From contig JAFREQ010000025.1 in NCBI GenBank assembly GCA_025331565.1, positions 2,108,001-2,172,000 on the forward strand: DNA of 64,000 nt, written 5' to 3'. Positions 55,601 to 64,000 of the stretch are shown here, piece by piece. How positions within the stretch are numbered: position 1 is the first letter of the stretch; each line of letters starts with the position of its first letter. This stretch comes from Holacanthus passer. Taxonomy: Eukaryota; Chordata; Actinopteri; Pomacanthidae. A program made the translations under genes and the position numbers. Below the pieces are notes generated by a model. The model had not been told where the DNA came from. It made no database searches and saw only the letters and a list, made by a program, of their open reading frames with translations.

Positions 55601-58600
55601 TTTAAGCAACCACAGCAGACCCACCTCAATAACATCCGCCGTCGCATAATTACACAGGCTAGTGTTTAGTGTTAGTGCAGTCAGATCCTCTTAGCACCAC
55701 AATTGTCATTTCCTAAGTCCTGGTGAATTAGCTAACTCTCTTACACTCCCTTACACTCCCACTCCTATAGAAATGTGAAGTTCTAGTATTTTTGGAAACG
55801 TATCCAGACATATATAGTGGTTGTGCTTGTAGATTTGCATATCATAGAGGAACGGACTTGTCTTTGGTGGAGGTCTACGCTTTCTGAATACACTTCTACT
55901 ATGATCCTGTTTTTTTGTGTGTGACTCAGGTGACTTTTGACCCTGAAGTGTTCTTCAATATTCTCCTCCCACCCATCATCTTCCACGCTGGATACAGCTT
56001 GAAAAGGGTACAGTAGTATTTCAGGCACTCTCTACTTTTTCATAAAATTGTCATTAATTACACAGTGAGTACTTCAATGACACTTGTTTGACTTCTGATT
56101 AAATAACCTCCTCTTTTCAGTATGAAGGGCTAAAATGTACTTATTCCTTCATTTATATTTATGGTTGAATGATGATTATAGTTTATGCAGATGATTGATT
56201 GTTTTATCTTTCAGAGACACTTTTTCCGTAACATGGGATCAATCTTGGCTTATGCCTTTCTGGGGACAGTTATCTCCTGTTTTGTTATTGGGTAAGAATA
56301 TTAATTTGTTAAAAAAAACAACACCAACAAAAAAAAAAAAAAACGGCAACACTATATTATAGCCACAATATGTACAAAAGACATTACATGCCAGAGCAAG
56401 ATTTATATACGTCAATTACTGTGATGTTAACATGTCCACAATGGCAATAAAGTCAGTGTTGTTCATGACAGTATGCAAAACCACCTGCTGTTCCTCCGTC
56501 AGGTTGCTGATGTACGGCTGTGTGACGCTAATGAAGCAGATGGGACAGCTGGGTGGAGACTTCTTCTTCACTGATTGTCTGTTCTTTGGTGCCATCGTCT
56601 CTGCCACGGATCCTGGTACGCATGTTTACGCTTCAAAGTTTTTCTTATGTACAGGTTACGCTAATTATGAACAGGATTCACTTTTTATCTCTTGAGTCGT
56701 TCAGAGCTTGCAGGAAACAGGACACAGGCACAAAGAATTAGCAGAGTTGCGTTCAGCATAAGAATTACTGAGGTCATCCTTCATTTATTTTGGAAAAATG
56801 ACCAAAAAAAGAATCATTAGAAATGCCATTATGTCTGTTGTTTTTTCAATTCTCAATTCATGCTTATGAGTGATAGGCTTTTAGTTATTTCCTATTTCAA
56901 CAAAGCAGCTAAGTAAAAAGATGTCTTAATCACTAACATATACTTCACAGAATTAGCTGATAGCTCTTACCACCCTCTTCCATCGTGCTCAGTGTTATGT
57001 ATCATTATATGGGTCAGTTGTAAGATGGAGGAGTATCAGAGGATTAACTGTGTCTGTGTTTGCTCACAGTGACAGTCCTCGCCATCTTCAACGAGCTGCA
57101 GGTAGACGTGGATCTGTACGCTTTGCTGTTTGGGGAGAGCGTCCTCAACGACGCAGTGGCCGTGGTTCTGTCCTCGTAAGTCGCCTGTCTTCTTGATATC
57201 ACTCTCAAATCATTAGTCTTGCATCTGTTTGCTGGTTGTCTTGAATGTGCACAGAGCTGCTAAGTTACTGCTGTATTGTAAGTGGCAAAAGTCGTGCATT
57301 TTGTATCGATCGGCCTTTGATCCTTTAACTAACCTAATATCAGCTTCTTGTTAACACGAGGTGGTCCCTCAGCTAACATTCAGTTTTTCTCCTCCTCTAC
57401 ATGGGACTGTCATTACTTCCACAGAATTGTAAATTATAATAGCAGGCAGAGCGGAGCGGCCAGTCCCTGCGGAAAGACTCTGACCAGCCCATTGAACAGG
57501 TGTACTAAGTAGAGCATGGCATTGTGTGCCTTTGCAGTGCCTTGAGACAAACATGACAAATCACCAGCCATTTGTTTTTCCATTCCGGCTTATTCAACTA
57601 GAGATGCAGAAGATTTCATTATTTATTCATTTCTTTTTCGGGTTTTTTTTGGGGGGGTAAACAGTTTTTGATGTTGTGAGCCAGCTACTAACACATTCCC
57701 ACTTCTGTCTTTTGAAAATACTGTATATACACAAACCAAGGAGCGGCCAGGAATGCTTATAGACAAAATGCCTGGTGGTTTGTTTTGTGAGTGTGTGGGC
57801 TGTGAACGGAGAGGGTGAATATATCACTTTCTTTATACACAGATGTGCCTCTGCAGAAAATTTGAAAAAATGTTTTCTCTCACTGACAACTACCCTGCTG
57901 AATTTTAAATTAATCTTCTACGATAAAATTCCCCTCATTCCAGTCTCCCATTTAAAACCTAAAAATTATTTTCAAAAGCTATTCAATCCTGTGTGGTCCT
58001 GTTCTTTCAAGTACGACTTTATTGGAATACTTCAGTGTTAATATTCAACTACCAGGTGACACTAAGCTGATGGCAATTTTCATCAAAAAACATACTGTAC
58101 TATACAATCCAGTGCTCGGTGGCTGTGACACAGATATGTCAGTGAGTTTGTTGTGTTCCTGCCTTTGGCACACTGAAAACATTTTATCATTTATCTCTTT
58201 ATTTGGACTAAATTCTATTATAGGAAGGAAAAAGCTCTGTAGTCTCTTTTCTTGCTGTACTGGCAGAACGTGGCTTTCCACCTTGAACAAATGTGTATTT
58301 AACAGCATGTTATAATATTTGTTTGGTGACGACATTTCTTTTTGGTTATTACAATAATGGCAGTAGAGTAAGCCAACACTCCACCATTACATCAAGTAGT
58401 TTTATCTATAGTTTCACCTTTGCACATTTATGGGAACATGTGTCCCTTACAAGAAATTTTGACCTGAGTAGAAACTTACCTGCATATAGTCAGTCTGAAA
58501 TATACATTACAAATGTGTACTTAATTCCACGCAGCAATATCACTTCAGTAGACTTTTAAGAAAAGCCTCTTCGTCATATGTTGAGTATTCACACTGAAGT

Positions 58601-61600
58601 ATCCAAATAGACTCTTTGTTGCAGCCCTCTGACCTCTACTTTATATCTGCTTTTCTCTTTATTTGAACTCCTCCACTGTACATGAGTGCGAGTTTTTGCT
58701 GTGAAAGCCTACAGAAGCACAACTGGAATGTTTTTAGTCCCCTGTACAAGGAGACCTGCCGGTGCTAGAGATAGTGCTGGAATGTGCACTTATTGTCAAA
58801 AGTATATGTATTTGCCAATAAGAAGGCGATTTGCAGTAGAGGTTAGGAAGCTACAACCCTGATTCTAAGTAAGTTTGGACGCTGTGTAAAACAGAAATCA
58901 GAACAGAAATATGATTGTCTTGCTCATCCTTTTTGACATATACTCTATTGAAAACAGCATAAGGACAATATATTTAATGTTTGATCTCCTCAACGTCATT
59001 AATCTTTTTATTAATATCTGGAAAAACACCTGCAAAAACACACAGGCTCAGTAAACATGGTACATTTGCAAATGATTGCATTCTGTTTTTATCGATGCTT
59101 TACACACAACTTTTTTGGAATCGGGGTTGTGCTCTCTCTGTACACTGTGCAAATGTAGGTGCCATTAAATGGTTGTACTTTGTGTTTATCAGGTCTATAG
59201 TAGCGTACCAGCCACAAGGAGACAACAGTCACACCTTTGAGGTCATGGCGATGCTGAAGTCTTTTGGTATTTTCCTCGGGGTTTTCAGCGGCTCCTTTGC
59301 TCTCGGTGTGGCCACCGGAGTCGTCACCGCCCTCATATCCTTTCTGTCATTCATTCATTCATTCATTTACTTATTTATTTATTTAAAAATAAAAAAACAA
59401 CTAAAACCTTCCTCACTGAATCCTAAATACAGTGTTTATCAAGCAAAGCATAAGCACAGTTGAATTAAATCTTTATTTGCTGAATTGTTAGTAATATGCA
59501 AGTGTTCCTGTTTGTTAGATTAATACGTTACAAAAAGTACCTTGAGCAGTTTGATTGATATTGAGTGATGCAACCTTTTTTTTTGTTAAAAAAATAATGG
59601 GGGAAAAGTATAAGAAAATTGTAAGAAAAAGTAATGAAGGAAAAACTGAGTAGATAATGGAACTTGATAGTTTTCTTGTTTGAAGAATTCACTTGAAACA
59701 GGCAGCAGTAGTTTGAAATATGGACGACTGCTCCATTAGAAGCTGCGAGTCCATTAAAGGCTGTCCTTGAAACACATCACTTTACTTTAAATTAAATTAT
59801 CTTCCCGTAGTGCCAGATTTTTTCAGATTCACCTGTCTCTTTTTAGATGTTATGAATAATAGATAAAAGTTTAATAGGAATTCATCTTGCAGCGACTGAG
59901 TGTCTTGTTAAACTCCTTGACTGTTGTCTGTACGTGACTAAGTTCACTAAGCTGAGGGACTTCCAGCTGTTGGAGACGGCTCTGTTCTTCCTCATGTCGT
60001 GGAGCACATTCCTGCTGGCTGAGGCCTGCGGCTTCACAGGTAACACACGTACACTATTACCACAACTAGCACATTGCAGGAGTGTCCTTGAGCAGTAAAT
60101 CTCTTGGAGAAGGGACGAAATAAGTTTTCTGTGAGGATCGAACATTTAAACTTTATGTTATTGTTTATTGATCTTCTAACTCTTCTGTGTCCTGGTGTGT
60201 TGCAGGTGTGGTCGCAGTGTTGTTCTGTGGAATCACTCAGGCCCACTACACCTTCAACAACCTGTCCCCTGACTCCCAGGACAGGACCAAACAGGTCAGA
60301 CCTGGACTACAACCACAACACTGCTCATTCCGTTCTTCAATATGCTTCAAGTATTGACTTGTGCTCATGCATTTATTTTGACAGTAGGAAAAAATCAGCG
60401 ACTGAGTCAAATCTTTTAAAACTGAAAATGTTACACAAGTAATAGGGTGCACGTCAATTTAGCTATAAAACAATGCTACAATTGTAGAGCACAGCTACAA
60501 TAAATCTAGACTTCACCTGTTGCATTGAACTGAATGACACGTTAAAACCATATTTGATTGATGGAAAAAAGTTTGAGTAAAAGAAACAAGATAATTATTA
60601 ACAAAAAGAGAATGATGAAACAAAATTACTGCATTTATACATGAAGTGAAAATTTCGATTTTTAAAGTTTGATTGCAGTCAAAGCCACGCAGGCCAAGTG
60701 TAATTACCTGTTGAATTTCTTTAACTGTATTTCTTGGTCATTTTCTTGCTTCTGTTTTCCTGTCAAGTTGCGTATCCACTACAGTTGCTGTTATCTAAAG
60801 CATTTGGTGTTTCTCTTCTGTTACAGCTGTTTGAGTTGCTAAACTTCCTGGCGGAGAACTTCATCTTCTCCTACATGGGTCTGACCCTGTTCACCTTCCA
60901 GAACCACGTCTTTAATCCCATGTTCATCGTCGGAGCTTTTGTATCTTTTGCATATGAGACTGCCTGGTGCACACAAACCCTTTGCTTCATCACCACACCG
61001 GCTGTTTTCGCTCACTTCTTAGTATCAGCATAGGAGTATAAATAAGCTTGTAGCAATTAAGCTTGACACCGCTTCGTTGCCCTCTCCTTAACCTCGTTCC
61101 CACCCAGGTGGCCGTGTTCCTGGGAAGAGCTGCTAACATCTATCCTCTCTCGTTCCTTCTTAATCTGGGGCGACGCAACCGGATCAGATCCAACTTCCAG
61201 CACATGATGATGTTTGCAGGTTTGTTGTACACAGCTAGATATATCTTGACCACTGAAAAAAAACCTTTGAAGAGTAAGACTTAAGAAGGAATGTAGACTT
61301 TGAGGCCTCTGCATAGATTCTGCATAGAGATCACCTGGTTTGTGTGTAACACTGTTCGTGCTGTGCTCTTCAGGACTGCGAGGTGCCATGACGTTTGCCC
61401 TGTCCATCAGGGACACGGCAACATACGCCCGTCAGATGATGTTTTCCACCACTCTGCTCGTGGTCTTCTTCACTGTTTGGATTTGTGGAGGTGGCACCAC
61501 CCAGATGCTGTCCTGCCAGCGCATACGGTATGTCTCTCCTTCCCTCGTCAAATCCATCCCAGGGTCACACTGGATTTGTGTTTCTTTGAAGACTTGAGGT

Positions 61601-63287
61601 TATTTCAGATAATGTCTGGCCTGGCTTTACTGGTGCCTTTTTCTGATTGTCCAGACATTATGGCCCCTATGTTTAAGTCACCTGGTCCTCCTGTCAGTTT
61701 AAAACTCCAAGAAACATTTATTATAACCTTTGTCTCTTGTGAGGCTTTTTATATACAGAATGCCCACCTTTACCTCACCTACACAGATCCTTGCAGCTCA
61801 GGAACTTGCCAAACGGGGGAAACACGCTTCACAAAACTGTTCTGCTTCGACAGCTTCTAACTGCAGCTGATTTACATGTGTTTTCTTTGTCCTTCAACAG
61901 AGTGGGAGTGGACTCCGATCAAGATAACTCTGTAAGTTTGGCCCTTGTGAAATACTTATTATTGTAATGTGGTATTCAGTGATTGGAACCGAACACCTGA
62001 CTCACATTTCCTGTCTCCTCAGATGAGTATTGCTGAAGGCTCAGAGAGAAGAAGCACCAAACAAGAAAGTGCCTGGCTTTTCAGGATTTGGTACAACTTT
62101 GACCACAAGTATCCTTCAGCATAAATAATTCTAATTCTATAAATGTCATACATGTTGTGAAAGAAAACAGCTTATTTTCCAAAATGCTCAAAAATCTTGT
62201 GTTTTTAATACAATGTTGTAATTTTTGTCACAACTATGATGAGAGCTCGACTCGAGAATGCTGCACCTCTGACACAGAAACTAAAATAAAAGCACAAAAT
62301 ATAACATAAAGAAAAAAACTAAAACCTCTGTAGGCTGGATTAAAGGATAAATGAAAGCCTCAAGTTGAGTGGTGACTGCTGTACTTCACAGTGTCAGACA
62401 GCAGAGGGAGCATGATGTATAGACTTGAAGACAAATATTCTCTTTTATTGGCTGTGTCGTATGATGGTCAGTAAGTTTAATGTATTATCAGTAAATTACT
62501 GCCATCATTTTGCTCTTTTGACTTGAATAAGAAAGCCAAACTTTTTTAAAAAAAGGCATTCAGTTAATATTGATTAATCATTCTTTACAGGAATCTTTCT
62601 TTGTTGCATATCTGTTAGTGCTTGTTTTCTGTGTTATTATGCCCTTGACTCGAGCCCCCTCTCCAGCTACCTGAAGCCCATCCTGACTCACAGCGGCCCC
62701 CCTCTCACGGCCACGCTGCCTCCCTGCTGCGGCCCCCTCGCCCGCTTCCTCACCAGCCCTCAGGCCTATGAGGTCAGACGCTCGTACAGCAGCTATTTTT
62801 GTCTGAACTGTGTTTGTTAAGTTTTATCCCGGATTAACAGATGGAAAAAAAGTTATCTTGATGAGTCACAACACTCAGAGGTTCAGTTCTTGTTACACTG
62901 GGAATAGAAGAGGGATAAACACTCACCAGATTTACAACCTTTTGCTGGTAAAAAGTTTGCTTCATTTAATGGTTTTACAATATTAAACTCTTGTGCTTTA
63001 TCCATTTACTCCAGAACGAGTGCCAGCTGAAGGATGACGACTCTGACCTCATCCTGACAGACGGCGATATCAACCTGACCTACGGCGACATCACAGTCAG
63101 TACAGATGCCACAGGTGCCCACACAAGCGGCGGCCTGGCCTTTGCTGGCGCCGCCACCTCAGATGACTTGGACAGAGAGTTGACATACGGGGATCACGAG
63201 CTGGTGATGAGGGGCACGCGCCTGGTGCTGCCCATGGATGACTCTGAGCCACCTTTCACAGACCCCCACCACCGCTTGAGGATGTGA
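52352..63287 (+). CDS. slc9a6: slc9a6, endosomal Na+(K+)/H+ exchanger NHE6 (16 exons, 692 aa)
   Basis: Complete spliced gene, 2079 coding nt. Residues 1-45 hold a signal-like hydrophobic stretch (TLWLLLLVSLSVCICVC). Residues 66-85 are the first firm membrane segment (LLIFILLLTLTILTIWLF). The exchanger core follows, with FDPEVFFNILLPPIIFHAGY, GAIVSATDP, the GESVLNDAV motif carrying the Asn-Asp pair at 280-281, FFLMSWSTFLLAE, ENFIFSYMGLTLFTF and LRGAMTFAL near 478. The cytosolic tail ends MRGTRLVLPMDDSEPP, the NHE6 pattern rather than NHE7. NHE6 sits in recycling/early endosomes and sets luminal pH; human SLC9A6 loss causes Christianson syndrome. The ATG at 52352 has a GCCATGG context. Teleosts have two co-orthologues; which one this is remains open. 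Three introns show U12-type signals. Confidence 0.95.
53907..54106 (+). CDS. slc9a6: slc9a6 exon 2
   Basis: 200 nt, acceptor tccccag, donor GTACAG. Encodes LLVGVVLRYGIHVPRDISNI and VSGKFYEYTLKGEI. Two N-glycosylation-like sequons (NITL, NVSG) lie in the first luminal loop. Confidence 0.95.
54160..54345 (-). repeat. related dispersed repeat in slc9a6 intron 2
   Basis: 'gattaattgataatggaaa' then 'taatcattagttgcattct' is the reverse complement of the start of the 41183 repeat. Confidence 0.55.
54776..54832 (+). mobile_element. LINE-type 3' tail with (TTATC)n
   Basis: 'gtgggacgaataaaggttta' followed by four TTATC-like units. Shares GGGACGAATAAAGG with 50568-50613, in opposite orientation. Confidence 0.6.
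55103..55888. mobile_element. DNA-transposon-like repeat with 'cctccaccaa' ends
   Basis: Starts 'acctccaccaaggaggttat' and ends 'tttggtggaggtctacgctt'; the termini are inverted. This matches the pattern of a common teleost repeat. Its right end is about 40 nt from slc9a6 exon 3. Confidence 0.65.
55930..56007 (+). CDS. slc9a6: slc9a6 exon 3
   Basis: 78 nt, acceptor gactcag, donor GTACAG, phase 0 throughout. Encodes VTFDPEVFFNILLPPIIF then HAGYSLKR. Confidence 0.95.
56215..56291 (+). CDS. slc9a6: slc9a6 exon 4
   Basis: 77 nt, acceptor ctttcag, donor GTAAGA. Encodes RHFFRNMGSILAYAFLGT then VISCFVI, a membrane helix. Confidence 0.95.
56503..56615 (+). CDS. slc9a6: slc9a6 exon 5
   Basis: 113 nt, acceptor ccgtcag, donor GTACGC. 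Encodes LLMYGCVTLMKQMGQLGGDF and LFFGAIVSATDP, an exchanger-core motif. Confidence 0.95.
57070..57175 (+). CDS. slc9a6: slc9a6 exon 6 (Asn-Asp ion-binding motif)
   Basis: 106 nt, acceptor tcacag, donor GTAAGT. Encodes TVLAIFNELQVDVDLYALLF and GESVLNDAVAVVLS. The Asn-Asp pair is the family's cation/proton site. Confidence 0.96.
58852..59130 (+). mobile_element. MITE-like element, copy D
   Basis: Ends 'acaaccctgattct' and 'ttggaatcggggttgt' form terminal inverted repeats. The interior matches copy A with an internal deletion. Its right end is 62 nt from slc9a6 exon 7. Confidence 0.8.
59193..59334 (+). CDS. slc9a6: slc9a6 exon 7 (followed by AT-AC intron)
   Basis: 142 nt, acceptor tttatcag. 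Encodes SIVAYQPQGDNSHTFEVMAM and FSGSFALGVATGVVTAL. It ends at ATATCCTTT, a U12 AT-AC donor, not at a GT. Confidence 0.93.
59335..59933 (+). other. slc9a6: U12-type AT-AC intron of slc9a6
   Basis: 599-nt intron. The donor ATATCCTTT is a perfect AT-AC minor-intron consensus. The branch site CTCCTTGAC (59913-59921) has its A at 59920, 13 nt before the terminal AC at 59932-59933. Joining 59334 to 59934 gives TGVVTAL-VTKFTKLRDF, matching NHE6. No GT-AG pair gives this protein. A U12 intron in human NHE6 is known to me from the minor-intron literature. Confidence 0.93.
59934..60039 (+). CDS. slc9a6: slc9a6 exon 8
   Basis: 106 nt, acceptor ends in AC rather than AG, donor GTAACA. Encodes VTKFTKLRDFQLLETALFFL and MSWSTFLLAEACGFT. 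Confidence 0.93.
60206..60294 (+). CDS. slc9a6: slc9a6 exon 9
   Basis: 89 nt, acceptor gttgcag, donor GTCAGA. Encodes VVAVLFCGITQAHYTFNNLS then PDSQDRTKQ. Confidence 0.95.
60827..60940 (+). CDS. slc9a6: slc9a6 exon 10
   Basis: 114 nt, acceptor gttacag, donor GTATCTTTT. Encodes LFELLNFLAENFIFSYMGLT and LFTFQNHVFNPMFIVGAF. Phase 0 at both ends. Confidence 0.95.
60941..61107 (+). other. slc9a6: candidate U12-type (GT-AG) intron of slc9a6
   Basis: 167-nt intron. The donor GTATCTTTT has one mismatch to the U12 consensus. CTCCTTAAC at 61084-61092 is a near-perfect U12 branch site, with its A 16 nt from the end of the AG. Confidence 0.65.
61108..61219 (+). CDS. slc9a6: slc9a6 exon 11
   Basis: 112 nt, acceptor cacccag, donor GTTTGT. 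Encodes VAVFLGRAANIYPLSFLLNL and SNFQHMMMFA. Confidence 0.95.
61374..61527 (+). CDS. slc9a6: slc9a6 exon 12
   Basis: 154 nt, acceptor tcttcag, donor GTATGT. Encodes LRGAMTFALSIRDTATYARQ, MMFSTTLLVVFFTVWICGGG and TTQMLSCQRI, the last membrane segments. Confidence 0.95.
61901..61931 (+). CDS. slc9a6: slc9a6 exon 13 (31-nt microexon)
   Basis: 31 nt, acceptor tcaacag, donor GTAAGT. Encodes VGVDSDQDNS with the first base closing an Arg codon, matching VGVDSDQ of NHE6. Confidence 0.93.
62023..62108 (+). CDS. slc9a6: slc9a6 exon 14
   Basis: 86 nt, acceptor ctcctcag, donor GTATCCTTC. Encodes MSIAEGSERRSTKQESAWLF and RIWYNFDH. Confidence 0.94.
62109..62666 (+). other. slc9a6: U12-type (GT-AG) intron of slc9a6
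   Basis: 558-nt intron. The donor GTATCCTTC matches the U12 consensus at its first eight bases. The likely branch site GCCCTTGAC (62641-62649) has its A 18 nt from the end of AG, at the long end of the usual range. Confidence 0.78.
62667..62772 (+). CDS. slc9a6: slc9a6 exon 15
   Basis: 106 nt, acceptor ctccag, donor GTCAGA. Encodes YLKPILTHSGPPLTATLPPC then CGPLARFLTSPQAYE, in the cytosolic tail. Confidence 0.95.
63015..63287 (+). CDS. slc9a6: slc9a6 exon 16 (stop)
   Basis: 273 nt including TGA, acceptor actccag. Encodes NECQLKDDDSDLILTDGDIN, an Ala/Gly-rich variable piece, and DHELVMRGTRLVLPMDDSEP ending RLRM. These favour NHE6 over NHE7. Confidence 0.96.
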   Translation, partial: NECQLKDDDSDLILTDGDINLTYGDITVSTDATGAHTSGGLAFAGAATSDDLDRELTYGDHELVMRGTRLVLPMDDSEPPFTDPHHRLRM

Positions 63288-64000
63288 AGACGCAGACAGC
63301 CGTCCGACTCAAACCCGAGCCATTGAGCAAACGACCAGTACCTGACACTCCGTCCTTCACTATTTTTTATCTCTTGCACATTTTCTCATCACGCTTGCGT
63401 TTCTCTCCATACGTTTCCACACAGTCACATTATCTCACTTCTTCTTCTTCTAGTGGCAAATCACTGTCTCTACCTCATTCTGGTTCTGCTTTTTTTCCCA
63501 CACCTTTCTGGCATCTTGCCACAAATGTAATATAGACTTATTTATTTGCAGGGTTGTTTTTTTTTTTCAATTGAAAGTTTCTCTTAGTTCAGCTTAAAGT
63601 CAGTCACCTTACTGTAGCATTGCACAGAGGTCTAGCAGCATGTGTTAGTGTGTAAATGCAAGTACCAACCACTAGCTAATTTGTCGATGTACAGTGTATC
63701 ACGAGAGTACTATAACTTTGATATGCATGCTGAGGATGCTTGTTGTTTTCTTTGTGTGGGAGGTTGAGGGCTTTGCTGTTTTGGGTCTGACCTTGAATGT
63801 TGCTGCCTTCTCTCTGTGCATCAGAGGCATGCTGACCCAGTGGATAACTTTACTGTACATTTTGTTACAATCAAGTGCCTGGGAATTGTAGTTTTAAGCC
63901 TGGAAGCCCAAACTGGATCGGCTCTGGGTGAGAAGAGCTAGTTCAGGATGGGCTGTCACGCAGTTGTAGTTTTCCTTTGTAAAAAAGAGAAAATGATACA
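63288..64000 (+). other. slc9a6 3' UTR (runs off window)
   Basis: Noncoding sequence after the stop. I found no AATAAA up to the window end, so the transcript probably continues beyond it. Confidence 0.6.

Larger units (their letters stand above)
52644..59192 (+). other. slc9a6 introns 1-6: content survey
   Basis: Holds repeats at 54160-54345, 54776-54832, 55103-55888 and 58852-59130, listed separately. Intron 6 (57176-59192) is the longest. No other coding sequence was recognised. Confidence 0.6.

Noticed and set aside
59335..59463. Read-through extension of slc9a6 exon 7
   Set aside because: The frame stays open by chance into a cattc/ttta repeat; the AT-AC junction restores the conserved exchanger sequence.

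Overview
This is vertebrate nuclear DNA, almost certainly from a ray-finned fish, probably a percomorph-like teleost (inference). The evidence is interrupted genes with GT-AG introns, many CA microsatellites, and several dispersed repeats of kinds common in teleost introns. It holds four protein-coding genes and no bacterial, CRISPR or tRNA features. I re-derived every exon by hand from splice sites and reading phase; all four models stay open with consistent phases.

Layout. (1) 468-28358 (+): the 3' thirteen coding exons of DRP2, a dystrophin-family scaffold; its 5' part lies outside the window. Its long 3' UTR probably ends at a poly(A) signal at 31781. (2) 32091-40736 (-): a complete gene of the AIP/AIPL1 family (FKBP-like domain plus TPR co-chaperone). 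It carries a second, complete copy of the TPR unit and two long charged segments, giving about 722 residues where the family is usually 330-385. This is the most unusual object in the window. (3) 42936-51071 (-): a complete 12-exon TAF7 gene (TFIID subunit, 362 residues). (4) 52352-63287 (+): a complete 16-exon slc9a6 gene (endosomal Na+/H+ exchanger NHE6, 692 residues), head-to-head with TAF7 across about 1.3 kb.

Synteny. In humans DRP2 and TAF7L are neighbours on Xq22.1 and SLC9A6 lies farther along Xq, so genes 1, 3 and 4 look like an old linkage block. The AIPL-like gene between DRP2 and TAF7 has no counterpart at that human position that I know of.

Splicing. TAF7 and slc9a6 together show four introns with minor-spliceosome (U12-type) signals. 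One is an AT-AC intron in slc9a6 with matching donor, branch site and AC acceptor. One in TAF7 and one in slc9a6 have GTATCCTT donors. A fourth, in slc9a6, has a one-mismatch donor and a near-perfect branch site.

Mobile DNA. A 1078-bp hAT-type element with intact 8-bp target duplications sits between the AIPL-like gene and TAF7. A MITE-like family occurs four times in introns. Two LINE-type 3' tails, a LINE reverse-transcriptase relic and several older repeats are also present. The four genes are not an operon; each has its own expected role (membrane scaffold, chaperone adaptor, transcription, endosomal pH).
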